Notes under the pieces: generated by a model
The model's input: only the letters and a program-made list of their open reading frames with translations
The model's database searches: none
What the model was told of the DNA's origin: nothing
Part shown: positions 1 to 11,460 of the stretch, one piece after another
Numbering within the stretch: the stretch's first letter is position 1
Layout: each line of letters opens with the position of its first letter
Position numbers and translations under genes: made by a program
Assembly: GCA_004154925.1 (NCBI GenBank)
Contig: QJNS01000019.1
Location: 372,001-436,000 of the forward strand
Direction of reading: 5' to 3'
Source of the DNA: Monosporascus cannonballus
Lineage: Eukaryota; Ascomycota; Sordariomycetes; Xylariales
Length of the DNA stretch: 64,000 bases

Positions 1-2327
1 GGATGCGGGCCATAAGAAGCAAGCACAGACTGCTTTGCAGATGACTTTAAAAGCGCATCAAGGAGATTTAGCAACCATCATTAACGCCTTTGTTCGGGTT
101 AAGGACGCTCGAAACAAAACTCTTGACTGGTTTGCTTTCATCTTCAATATGAACCACAAGAGACGTGCGCTGCAGGTGAGACCTGACGAAGTCGCTTCGG
201 ACGGTTTCATGGTAAATGTGACGGCTGTTCTCGACCACCTTTGCCAACCTTTCATGGACAACACCTTCTCCAAAGTCTCCAAGATCGATGTTGACTATCT
301 CTGCCGGAACCCCCGAATCGACATGAGTGACGAGACCAAGTTGAATGCCGATCAGGCAACCGCCGAAGCATTTTACGGGAGGAAAGTTGGTGGAGAGTCA
401 AACTTCATCTCTGAAGTCTTCTTCCTTGCTCTAGCCGCCCATCACTATGGTCTTGGCGCGACAAACTCTAAGCTGAAGGACCTGGATAGGGAGATCAAGC
501 ACGTGGAGAATGCCATCAAGCATATCGAGGAACAACTGGCCAAAGTTCCCAGTGTAAGTCGCAAACCCTGCCCTCTCCCACCAAAGTTTGTCAGGATATT
601 GATGATGGTAGAATACGATGCCACATCGAGTCATCCAGAAACAACACCAGAACGCTGTCCAGGCCGTTGAGAAAGCTATCGCCCTTAAATATTCGATAGA
701 AGGGGTTGTTCTTGACCAAGGCATGCAGACAGTGTCGTTGCAGTTCATGCGGTACGTCTCGGTTTGGCTCCTGAGGGTGGCGAGTGGCACGGATTATATC
801 CCGGGTCGGCCGTTCCAGCTCCCGCTTTCGCCTCAACAGCCCGAGGCCTTTAGCTGTCTACCAGAATATGCCCTCCAGGACGTTGTGGACAACTTCAAGT
901 TCGTTTTCAGGTAAGCTTCTTAAGAACACAGTGAGACAGAATCATCACTCACTTCTACAACCAGATTTATACCACAAATCTTGATCTCAGCAGTCGGAGA
1001 GGAGATTGTCACCCTGTGCATCACCTTCCTAAGATCCTCGGAATACATCAAGAACCCCTATCTGAAGTCTTCGCTGGTTACGTTACTCTTCTCCGGCACA
1101 TGGCCGATCTATCATCTAAAGCGTGGCGTACTTGGGGATGCCTTGGCAGGATCTGAATTTGCCAACGAACATCTCCTTCACGCTCTTATGAAGTGGTATA
1201 TAGGTAAGATGCGGTACTCGCCGAAGCCGGGACTTTCGCTGACGATTATAGAATGTGAACATAGCGGGGTTAGCTCTGCATTCTACGATAAGTTCAACAT
1301 TCGTTACGAGATCTTTCAGGTTCTCAAGTGCATCTGGCCCAATACGGTCTACCAGGATCAGTTGAGCAGAGAGAGCAAGTAAGTCAATAATCACGCCGTC
1401 AACGGATTATAGCTAGTCTCTTACGTTTTTGCTTCTAGGGTCAACAAGCAGTTTTTCGTTCAGTTCGTCAACTTATTGCTGAACGACGCGACATTTTTGC
1501 TTGATGAAGCATTGACCAAGCTTTACAAAATCCACGATTTCCAGAAGCAGCTGAGAGATCAGTCGCTATTAGCCGAGGATAGGGAGAAGGTGACATCGGA
1601 CCTGGAAGCGACAGAGTCGCAGTGTTTGAACTGGATGACATTCCTAAATGATACTATGGCCATGATGAAACTCTTCACTGCAGCCCTACGGGATGCATTC
1701 ACCATCCCCGAGATTGTCACGCGACTTGCGGGCATGCTTGACTACAATCTGGAGGTCTTAGTAGGACCACGGCGAGCTAACTTGAAGGTCGAGGATCCTA
1801 AGAAGTACCACTTCGACGCCAAAACACTCCTGGCTGAATTCATTGATATCTACCTGAATCTCGGCTCAAAGCAAACTTTCATTGACGCCATCGCTGGGGA
1901 TGGTCGGTCTTATAAGCCTGCCAATTTCGAGAAGGCATCTCAAATTCTGAGCGCTAACCTGAAAGCCGCGCCGGAAACCGCCGCCGCATGGGACTCCTTG
2001 AGGAAGAAGATCGCCCAGGCAAAGGAGCGTTTAGACCAGGCTGAACTCGATCTTGGCGAGATACCCGAAGAGTTTGAGGACCCTCTGATGGGAGACTTGA
2101 TGAACGACCCGGTTATCCTTCCATCGCGCAACATTGTCGATCGGTCTACCATTGTGCAGCAGCTGCTCTCCAATCCACTGGACCCGTTCACGCGGGCACC
2201 GATGAAGATCGAGGATGTTGTTCCTGCAGATGACTTGCGGATGCGGATAGAAGCGTGGAAAGCGGAGCGTATTGCCGAAGCCAAGGCGAAAGCGACTACC
2301 GATCCGATGGACACGAGTTCCGGTTGA
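1..2327 (+). CDS. ufd2: Ubiquitin conjugation factor E4 (UFD2), C-terminal part
   Basis: This is the 3' part of a UFD2 E4 ubiquitin ligase, which elongates ubiquitin chains on substrates already carrying a few ubiquitins and works with Cdc48. The 5' end lies left of the window. I read five exons: <1-553, 612-910, 965-1203, 1252-1378 and 1439-2327. The introns are 48-60 bp. The core helical-repeat region is recognisable from motifs such as EYIKNPYLKSSLV and FYDKFNIRYEIFQVLKCIW. It ends in a U-box at about 2072-2300 (EDPLMGDLMNDPVILPSRNI, then a DPFTRAPM segment), the E2-binding module. The 48-bp intron at 1204-1251 is a multiple of three and has no stop, so it could be retained in frame. The family similarity (the joined text reads YIECEHSG) argues that it is spliced. 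Stop TGA at 2325-2327. Confidence 0.93.
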
Positions 2328-3405
2328 GCCGGAGTTTATCGCTTTGGAGTGTGTAGTGACTGGGTGATGGGCCCAGTCGGGCATTGAAAGCGTCCCAAAC
2401 GTGCCTAGCTGGGATGATCGCCGTCGTCTGATCATGACTTCGTCCGTCGTCGGCCCAGTCCAGCTCTGGATAGTAGCGATGGAATCATACCAGTCGATAT
2501 AAGGGGCAAGTTACGTCGCCTTGATGTACCTAAACAAAATTGCCCTGCAGGGGCGTACATACAGGCCTAGGAAGGCTCGCTAAGAAACGAACCATGTATA
2601 TAGATTAAAATCATACGGGATGGACATGGGCTTTACAAACGAGTTTGCTGGTTCATCAAGCGACCTCGAAGGCACTCTTCTAGGACTTACTTCGCTGCCC
2701 ATTGCGATTGCAGTGTCCAGTCTAGTTATCTCAAGGTGATTCTTGTGCTGGCTAGTTACATTATTCCCTCTTCCCTTCGTCTCGATACGTCCTATGGATG
2801 GAGCCTCCGTACTCCTGCCAAGTTCGGCCCTACCGCAAATAAAGTTAAGTATGATTAATAATGGCGGTAGATGTCAACTCTGCAAAGGGTATAGCGCAGG
2901 GCCACTAGGTTGACGGCCTCCGGTTACCCGAAACTAGTCTTATAGTAGCATATGCATTGACTCCATACAGTATCGTGAGGCTCATTGCGCGTGGGCACCT
3001 TCAGTACGGCAAGAGTACTTTCGCACGATTTTCGGCTTGTTCGTGAAGGGTAGGTAGATAAGTACTGGAGAAACCACCCAGAATGTACGTTCGCTGCCCG
3101 ATAGCCAGACTCGAATTTCTTTGATAGATGGTATACATACTTACGCGTTGTCGCCGGTTCGATATGATCTCGAGTGGCTTGGTAGGGCACATGTAGCCGT
3201 ATCACCACGGCGACGTATGTTAAGGCCAATGCAGTTAACTCATCCAAGGAACATGAGAGCTGGACTAGCGGGCGATGCCCGAAGCTTGCGTAATAGCCGA
3301 TTGAGTCTTCCCATAATGAAGCGGACTGCTGAGGCGAATTGCCCCGAGTGCAGTTGACCAGCCCATCATCTAGTGTACTTCAAGCAGGCGGAGCCTACCT
3401 CACTT
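2328..3405. other. Intergenic stretch after ufd2
   Basis: This is the ufd2 3' flank, followed by DNA without a convincing gene. A minus-strand frame at 2924-3247 is open for 107 codons, but I recognise no domain in it and its codon use looks unremarkable. No RNA gene or repeat was seen. Confidence 0.4.
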
Positions 3406-3720
3406 GGACAAACTCCTCAGATCGCCAACAAGAACGCGGTGATGGTGTTCGCACACGACGGCTCTTTCATCCGTGGCGCGAAGGTCGCGCCGTGAGACGG
3501 GTGCGATGCTCTCTCCGCCGGCGTCGTTCGTTTGAATGCTGAGATCATTGTGGGTCCTTATAGCTATAGGATGATCCGCTCTGGAACCACATCAGATTAA
3601 TCTGGTTATTCCGACGTTGAGTGTGTTACCCATCTTGCCTCCTATCGGAGAACCTTTCGCTGCCTTCAGGGACGTCAACCATGCTATCGACGAATGGAAG
3701 TAGGCTCTGGAGACGCCAGG
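3406..3720 (+). pseudogene. Relic of a type B carboxylesterase/lipase
   Basis: The frame from 3406 reads KNAVMVFAHDGSFIRGAKVA, then a TGA (3493-3495), then text ending in PYSYRM, and a TAA at 3598. This matches the oxyanion-hole segment of type B carboxylesterases, where a hydrophobic strand is followed by HGGxF and, about 40 residues later, by an NYRL-type motif. The second Gly of the HGG motif is Asp here. The TGA sits where the family usually has Trp, so a single G-to-A change could explain it. No catalytic Ser (GESAG) segment could be found downstream. I infer a dead fragment. The family assignment rests on this one motif block. Confidence 0.45.
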
Positions 3721-4619
3721 ATGTGCGCCCTAGTCCAGGTAATGACCTCAAGCAACGATATGTCTTCAGCAAAGACGAATGTGTAAGGATCTTGTAAGAG
3801 CAGCACCTAATTTAGCTAGTTTTCCCGTCAAATGAGTTCGGATGTGTTGCAGCCTAGAGAGATACTGCCGTCGTGAAGAAGCCTTCTAACCCCGTAACTA
3901 CCCCATAACTCAACCTAATCATCATTCGGGGCTACCAAGTGAAGTATGTTGATAAACGTATTTGGTGCGAAGTCGTTCACTATGGGGAATTTCTTCTGAC
4001 GTAGTATGGCAATCACTTATCTGATGATGAGGCTCCCCCCCTATTATGGAGAGGTTCTGTGCCATCCAAAGCTCGGGTCGCCAGGGAGTGTTCGAATATG
4101 GATAAGTGAAGCGGCGTGTAGAATGGGGTTCTCCCGCCAAGTAGTATGTGATAGGTTGGCGACGGTCCCGTGAGCTATCGCTTGGAAGCTTGTTGATGCC
4201 CAACCATGGCTGCCACGACTCTCATCCCCGCTATGCTCATGGCCTGGGCCCGATGGCCATTGTCTAAGTGCATATGGAAGAGCTTCGACTCGTTCAAATG
4301 ATATCGTTAACAAATCCCACAGCTCTGTATTCTTTTTGCATGGAAGAGAGTGGGTACCCCTGCATGGTGGATGGAAGCATGCATCCCTGAGGCGGTGTGA
4401 CGGGCAGGGGAGAGGTTAGCGCAACGCGAAGAATAGCTTATATTAACGTCCAGTCCCTATGCCCCTTGCTGCTTTCCATTTCCTCTTAAGCCGTTCAACT
4501 TGGTTGGTACACCTTCTCTTACACATTTCGCTTCAGTACATCTAGGACTGCGTGCTGCGTAGCAGCTGTTTTCGCTAGCACGCCTACTGCCTCCACCCGA
4601 ATGATGCTGCTGCTACCGC
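3721..4619. other. Gene-free stretch
   Basis: I see no supportable gene. The minus-strand frames at 3922-4203 and 4044-4313 are short, overlap each other and carry no recognisable motif. Confidence 0.4.
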
Positions 4620-4826
4620 TTATCCCGATCGCTTGGTTTGAGAAGTGTTCCCATTGCACAGCTTTGCCCACTGGTTGACCTGCATTTCGGTTTGCCTTAG
4701 TCGCTCACTGATAGCCCTCCTAGTCGCTTCATCGGATGCATGACTGCTAAGCACTAGTCTTTCCGTTGCTGTTGGGCCGTTGTCGGCAAGATAGGCCTTC
4801 AGCATCTCAGCCTTCGATCCTTTCAA
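4620..4826 (-). pseudogene. Relic copy A of an unrecognised coding family
   Basis: This minus-strand open frame of 68 codons contains SKAEMLKAYLADNG, followed by RLVLSSHASDEATRR and a charged helical tail. The same pattern recurs at 9316-9513 on the same strand (AQSEMLKDYLANNS, RLVSGTTISDED). The shared EMLKxYLAxN, RLV and SDE blocks in the same order suggest two diverged copies of one ancestral coding segment. I do not recognise the family. No start, intron or flanking exon could be fixed, so I treat it as a fragment. Confidence 0.35.
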
Positions 4827-6137
4827 AGTGCTACTCTCTCGAGTCAGTCGCTGGTCTCTCCTGCTATCATGGTGTCTCGAACCGCGACTTACTCGCTACT
4901 CAAAGTCTGGACAATGTTTCCCATTGGTTGCGATATTCTGGACTCTGCTTCAATCGACTGCCGTGATCACGATCTAGTTAGGACCTGGCGACGTTTACTC
5001 TCGGGATTTACACGATATGGCTCGGGGCTCCGTATTTTTCAAGATGCCTCGTATATTCATTTGCTGTCTCCGGAATGTGTGTTACTGATTGATTTTTCCT
5101 CTGCTCTCTTGACCTGCTACAACGCCCATTTTATGGACCAGCTTTCCAGCCCACGCCAAAGCGCGGACTCATGTCCCAGAGCCTCATCGGCCTTCATAAC
5201 GAATGCGAAGTACCCAAGATGCGCGTGCGCTAGGCAAGATATCATTGTGTTTAACCCAAGAGTATTCATGACACCGAGCACGCTGAGGCGCACAGCGCGA
5301 TATCGGGTGCCGAATCCTGACAACGCATAGGAGGGTTCCAATCAATTGTGACCTCGGAATATCTTAATTGCCGCACTCTTGATTGGAGTGCGCTATGGCG
5401 GGCTTCTCAAATTCGCTTCTCGCAAATGCGCGTTCGTGCTTACATAAATAGCCCCCGAATGCGGTCAACTGATGAACTCAACACCGTTTTCTTCAAACCC
5501 AATTCGACCCAACGCAATTTAATTCAAGATCACGTTCCTAGCACTCAGATGAAGCGGGCTCAATTGTACTCGGGAACTCTTCTATACCCCACGATGCCTC
5601 GTGCCAATCTTAAAGGCGTCTAAGGATAACGCAACTCACGCTGTGCCGCCATTGCGCAAGATGCTTAGTACAGTTCCAAGATATCAAGATAAATTCTCTC
5701 GCAACAATAGGTTCTTGAACTTCAGCTCTCCATTCGAAGCTTTCTCCTGGCGTCGCGCGGAGTCCCCGAAACAGAAGTCCAAGCCTAGGACGAAATCCAT
5801 CAGCTTTGCTCGCTCTTCGGAGGTAATCCGAAGGATGAGGAATTGGACGGGAAATACAGGAAACAGAACACGCAAATCCCATCCTACTAGATACGTTCTG
5901 GTCACGAGAGAAGCTGTGAGGTACCTCCATCTTTCCTAGTCCGCAAGGGGTTGACAGATAGGATAGTCCGAGGGGCAGCCCCAAGAGGGTGTGAAAGAGG
6001 ATATCCGCCAAGTCTCCTCGAGCGATGCTCAGAATGAGAATTTGGCTCGGGACTCTGGCGCCGGCGTGAATTCACCAGCAACCCCTACGGCGACCCCTCT
6101 GACGCATGAAGCCTTGACCCTTGATAACTCACTAGAG
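4827..6137. other. Upstream region of the C2H2 gene
   Basis: There is no clear separate gene. A promoter-like stretch lies near 5440-5540: TACATAAATAG at about 5440, followed by pyrimidine-rich sequence with short CAAC/CAAT runs, as in fungal 5' leaders. The frame of the C2H2 protein stays open back to a TAG at 5964, without an ATG between that stop and 6138. A small 5' exon may therefore lie in this interval, but I cannot place it. Confidence 0.3.
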
Positions 6138-7489
6138 ATGCACTCTCACTTCACTCGCGATATCACCGGTAGTCCCCGATCTCGCCAGAGTGACAATCCA
6201 CTTGCCGACCTGAGCAAAGTCAACGAATATCTGATTCACAGGAAGCGTATCGCAATAGCCAGATTAATGGGTCTCCTCGACGAGTGGTTCGACAGTAGCC
6301 CTGCCTTTGCTCGCCACGCACAGGAAGGGTCGACAAGCTCTTCTCGATGTGCGGCATCCGACGAAGGAGACACCTGTCCAACGGGTAGCAGGTACAGACA
6401 GTCATCTTCCAGGCCGAAACGGGGATTGCCTGGCGATGGGATCGATGGATCAGACCCCAGTGATGATGGAGACGGGGAGAAGGAACGTGGAAACAAGCGT
6501 TCCCGGGTTGACCCGCCTAACACCTCTGCATTGGCCTGCCCCTTTTTCAAGAACGACCCTTCGAAGCACAAGCACAAGCGAGCTTGTACTGGTCCTGGTT
6601 ATGTTAGCATTTCCCGGCTAAAGTACGTAATTGAACCAGAAGGTCAGCTGCTCTAATCTAACCCGGTCTAGGGAGCACATCTATCGCTGCCACTACCAAC
6701 GGTATAAATGCATTCGCTGCTACGAGGCGTTTAAAGACGCCGAAAAGCTCGAGGAGCACCAACGTGCAGATGATCCCTGCCGCAAATCAAACGCTACAAA
6801 TAGCGATGGTATCACGGAAGCACAGCACCAGCTGCTGAAGAAGAAGCCATCCACGGGAAAAGCTCATACGGAGCAGTGGGCCGAAATCTATCGAATCATC
6901 TTTCCGAAGGCCAATGAAATCCCTTCTCCTTGTAAGGAATGCCTCGCAACTGTTAAAGTCTCTTGCTAACTTCAACACAGACTATGAATACGGGGAAGGT
7001 AGAAGTCCACAAGACTTGGGTGAGCAGGCTTACCGCGAAATACTCCGCGACGAAGTGACGCAACGCGTTCGTGAGACACTCGAGGCGCAATTCGACCAGA
7101 TGGAAGATAGCATCAAAGCAGACTTTGTCAATATTGTGCGAGACGCCTTCGGTGACGCTATCAAGCAGCTTCCAGACCCCCGGAGTGCGCACCAGGGGTC
7201 TGCAAAGGCCCACCAGGCCGATTCCTCTGCCAGTGGTGCATCCCAAGCCACCGCCGTGGCCGGCACCGGTACCTCTTTCCCGGAGGATCTGCTCTCATAT
7301 TATGGTCTGGGCGACTTTCAACCCCTGCCAACAACAGATATCGGCGATGCATCTCTGTTCACATATACCGAGCAGCTACTGCCTAACTACGAGCTCGAGC
7401 CTTATTTCTTCTCTACCGACAACCCGGTAGATTCGGCGTATGGCTCGTTGGATTGCTCGACAGGAAGTCCTGCAAGCTGCAAGGGGTAG
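6138..7489 (+). CDS. Fungal C2H2-type zinc-finger protein
   Basis: This is a putative nuclear regulator of a family common in filamentous ascomycetes. Exons are 6138-6622, 6672-6931 and 6981-7489, with two 49-bp introns; the second has a GCTAAC branch site. The predicted length is 417 residues. Seen in order: a Ser/Thr-rich N-terminus, a basic patch (KERGNKRSRV), the zinc-binding core (ACPFFKNDPSKHKHKRAC, then a helix, then HIYRCHYQRYKCIRCYEAF) with a third Cys/His group ending in DPC, then the conserved junction reading IPSPYYEYGEG, and an acidic low-complexity C-terminus. 6138 is the first in-frame ATG, but the same frame is open and compositionally similar for 49 codons upstream, so the true start may be in an unseen 5' exon. 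The DNA target is unknown. Confidence 0.8.
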
Positions 7490-9315
7490 ATGTTAAGGCT
7501 TGTAGCGGTTTTCAGGTGCGCTTCTACAGCTCGGAGACGAGCCGAGTCCGGGCTTCCATATACTCTCAATGCTTTCTTTGTTTAACCGATGTTTTCTGAA
7601 TCGAATTGCATTTTCTAAGCTGGGGTGCGTCATTGACACAAAAAGGAGAGAATCCGTCGTAACCAGAGACTTGGAAAATGATACAGGGGTTTTATCATCC
7701 AAGACATAAATAGTCGAGGTAGTCAGCTGGAACCTTAGGTGCGATGGTCATCGGTATTACACGTCAATTTCGTTATCTCCTATCGGGTCGCTATCACAGC
7801 AAGGGTAAAAAGGGGGAGGACAGTAACTGGGACACTTGATGTCAAAGATTTCTTTTGCAAAAGTACCCTTACGTAGATTTCGAAGTTGAAACATCAGACA
7901 GCGCATCTTGGTACAAAGACACTTTCCTGTGACCTTATAGCTTTAGAGTGTCGGAACATCAGAGGGCGCAGTTGATAGCCCAGTGCCCGCACCGTATCTG
8001 CTCACGGGCTACACGTCGCTGGGCCAAAGCCATCTAAATCCTTGACTCGAACGTTATATCGCGTGCTAAATGGTTGAGGTTTATCATGTGACTCCCCAAT
8101 AGATGGCAAAGGCTTCCCTTGATCGCTTAGGGAGCACCTCATGCGGTGACTTGTATCCATGCGTCTTGCAGCTCAGACACAGAAGAACGACAAATATATC
8201 CATTTGAGGTTCGAGAAGCGGGAGGAGTAACTTGGAGAAAGCTAGTCACATCTGAATTTGAGACTGCCAGTTCCCCTGGTTCGAGCCTGGGCCTTGAAAA
8301 GGCTTGAAAATGGATGGGTTTCGGATCGATTCTGTGGTTGGTGTATACTGGACCCGTGGATTATGGGTTAGTTTCACATTATAGACGCATTGCTTCTCGA
8401 AAATTGCGACAGCTTTAGGATACAAATGTCATTGAGACGCTGATGTCGATTATTAGAGAGCCTTCGCGCCGCGTATGGACACGTACAACAGTCAGCGACA
8501 ATGATTGCTGAAGATTTTGATAGCAGCTACTACCTGATGACTCGATATATTAGAACCGTAGCTTACGTTCTAGATAGTTTATATTGTATAGATGAGACTG
8601 AGTGTGGTCATGTCCCAGTCATCTGCCAAAATCCTGGAGGGGGAGGTGAGGCAGCACTGGACAAGCTCCTATTCAGTATTCCGTGAAAGCGAATATATAC
8701 GCTTTGCAGCACCACGTGATGCCCAACGACGCAGGCCAGTAACACACGTTCCAATGCTTAAACTTGTTGTAATATACCTGGGCGCTATGGGGTCCTGCAG
8801 GTGGAGGCCAGGGCGATGAGATGCCCACACTCGCACCCACTACATGTCCTCGCCGGCCACCGCAAATGCTCATTAGATTCCTCTTTAGGAAGTACAGTCC
8901 GACGTTCATAGGTTGTTGGTGCTTCTCTCGATAGTGGACGCGTATGTAGCGCAAGGCATAACCGTGTGTCAAACAGGGATGTGCAGATCTTGCGTAACTC
9001 CAGAAGCGTATCCGACGAAGGGCGAAGTGGCAGCACACCAACAATTTTCTAAGTGTGGGTCACTAATCGCGATAACTGGCCAGCCTGATGGTATGAGATC
9101 TATCGGAGTTTCTTTTGTAGGTAAGGCGGTAACGCCGACGACCAACAATTGTTGCTGCTGCTGCTGGTTCACCTTCCGTCGGATATTAGCCACACCCCGT
9201 AAATCTCTTGCCTTTGATAGTCCCCGCTATCCTACATGCCCCTATTCTTCATCTCACACGTTCCGCGAACCATGTTTGCGCATCTACCGTACATGTTCGT
9301 TGAACCGCTTCCTCC
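7490..9315. other. Gene-free stretch
   Basis: The 3' flank of the C2H2 gene is followed by sequence in which I see no gene. The only low-complexity item is a short CTG/CAG run near 9150-9166. Open frames are below about 125 codons and have no recognisable motif. Confidence 0.4.
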
Positions 9316-9513
9316 CTATGCTGTCGAGGACCTGGAAGCAACCCCTTGGGCTTGTTTCACCAACTCATCAAGCCAGGTCGCCTTTTGCCTCAAGCTGTCA
9401 CGGATATCTTCGTCCGAAATCGTGGTCCCGGAGACCAACCTCCCCACCACCGTAGAATTGTTGGCTAGGTAGTCTTTCAGCATCTCTGACTGAGCCGCTT
9501 GGCCGGACCTGCT
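9316..9513 (-). pseudogene. Relic copy B of the same unrecognised family as 4620-4826
   Basis: On the minus strand, one frame from 9513 to a TAG at 9316-9318 reads QAAQSEMLKDYLANNS, RLVSGTTISDEDIRDSLRQK and a coiled tail. It has no ATG of its own close by. An ATG at 9602-9604 is in another frame. A candidate intron (GTAAGA to ACCCAG) between them does not restore the frame. It is related to relic A in motif order, with clear divergence. Function unknown. Confidence 0.35.
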
Positions 9514-11149
9514 GGGTGATGTCAGCGCTGTATATCCGAAGTGGTCGTTGGTCTACTAACACGTTACCCGGCGTCTTACTAGTCGTGTTGGTAGGTTGTG
9601 ACATTGCGGCTTTGGTTATCTTGGGTTGCCCCTGAACGAGTGCTTGTGTTGTCTGAGTGAAACCCCCGTGGTGTGCTTCACCTATGGGGTTGGGATGTGT
9701 TCGTGTGCAAGAAACTCCGAATCGAGGATCGTGTGTGCTAATGACTGGTCCTTGATAACCGACAGATGCTTGTCCGAGATCGCTCTAAGAACCTTCGATA
9801 TTCATCCGACGCATTGCCTCCTTTTATCCAGGGATCCGGCACCCCGCGCAAAAGCGCGCGCCACTTAACCCCTCGTAGTGTTATCTTGATTTTCGTCAGT
9901 CATCATCGCATTCTCTGGTATAGGTCCCTTCCCCTTACCCAACAGCTAAGAAGCAGCCCTTCTTGCCCTTCCAGCCATTCAAGGCGGCCGCTTCGAGGGC
10001 CAGGCCCACTCCACAGCTGCCCGCTTTCAAGGCTGCCAACAAAAAATTCGAAGAAAATGTCATTGGCCAAAGATAGGAGAGAGCCCCTTCCTCCATCGAA
10101 CAAAATTTTTCTTCTTCGCTCGCGCAGGGAGGGCAAGCACACCTGTCGAGAGGGACGATCCGGCTCGTCAGTTCCTGTCCTCACCGACTCTTGGAGAGAG
10201 ATGGGCACGGCGACGACATCGCTATGCGGAGCGATGGCTGGATCGCCCTCGTCATGGCCCCTCCTCGCATCCTCACGAATGCGCACTAATGTGCTCTTCT
10301 CACAGTGCTGCGGATGGGCTTTGGAGGAGTTGGCGGCGTCGGGCAGCGGCGGGGTGGGCGACAACTGATGAACGCCGACGGTGTATGCTTGATACGTGCA
10401 CCCCGCTGCCCGCTACTCTGGAATTTCTACATGGGCCAAGTGAGCCATAACCGGCGGCTGCGCGCCGATTGGAGAACTTGACGGTCGGCGTATTACCTCT
10501 ACGTCGTATGCGCCACTGCGCGACGTCATCGGGCCACAAATATTATCTCCTTCCCAAGTTTAATGTTCCGAGCCGCATATTTTCCTGTCGCCTTCCCAAG
10601 TCTATGTTCCAAGGCACACATTCTCCCTGAGTTCCTGTTTTCCATCTCTTCGAAGCAATTGATCACGTGATGTAGATAAATAGCTGAGTAGCTTGCCGAA
10701 GGAAAGAAATATGCATTTCCTGCGCTACAGCAGTTACATGCCTTCATTTGGCCCGCAAGGTAAACTATTTCTACCGTAACCACCTTAGCGCACCATGCAC
10801 CGTCTCAGGCAGGATTACGCAAGTCACTTGCAGACAACTGGTAGCTCATATTCGCCAAGTGAACATTCGTACCGCAGAGATCTGCTTCCGAAGCATGCTT
10901 GCCGCATGTGCAAACGCCTCACAAGCGCACATGATCCAAGGGAAATATCTCCGGGTAGATATGCCCTGCTAAAACGCCGTGCTGGGTTCCATGGAAAGTA
11001 TCGACGAAGAGACCGAATCGAAACCGACGGTTATAAAGGGGCAAAGTGGCATCATAGACGAACGAGAATAGGGATATCTTGATTTCACTCTTTAAATAAG
11101 CTTAATGTAAGGACCACACGACGGTCGCGATATGTAGAAAGATTAAGAG
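9514..11149. other. Gene-poor stretch with a GC-rich multi-frame open segment
   Basis: Between about 9900 and 10430 several frames on both strands stay open for 130-200 codons. This suggests eroded or biased sequence rather than one clear gene. One + frame reads through from about 10040 to 10430 as Arg-rich text, without a domain I can name. I do not call a gene. Confidence 0.3.
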
Positions 11150-11460
11150 GTTAATGATGGATCTGGGTTGCCCAAGCCGGCCGCGGAATGGAAGAAGGTG
11201 GAGAGGGATCCGAAAGGAGCTTCCGGAAATATGCGTGGAAGACGATTATCCAGGTACAATCAGGTCGAGGTGGACCTGCCGAGGGGACTTTCCGACATTG
11301 TTTGGGATGGGACCTACAACAAGGCAGCTTCCAGGTTGGACCCCAGTAACTCAGCGCCGGTGTCCCGGATTCGCCAGACCCACTTATGCGGACCACACCC
11401 GAGGCGGCGAGTCGACGGGGTAAGCTTATCGTTGGGCCTCTCCCTTGACTTATGATCCCA
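11150..11460 (+). pseudogene. Possible coding relic, unrecognised
   Basis: A + frame starting near 11168 contains YNQVEVDLPRGLSDIVWDG, then TYNKAASRLDPSNSAPVSR. It looks more protein-like than its surroundings in hydrophobic periodicity and composition. It is followed by a GTAAGC at 11421 that could be a splice donor. I do not recognise the family and cannot find matching upstream exons. Treat it as a fragment with weak support. Confidence 0.22.

Noticed and set aside
8270..8295. GGTTCGAGCC resembling a tRNA B box
   Set aside because: No A box or cloverleaf could be built around it.
9150..9166. Short CTG/CAG run
   Set aside because: Only about five units, in no real gene; chance level.
9903..10368. 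Open frames of 150-200 codons on both strands
   Set aside because: They overlap one another, lack start context, introns or motifs, and reflect local composition.
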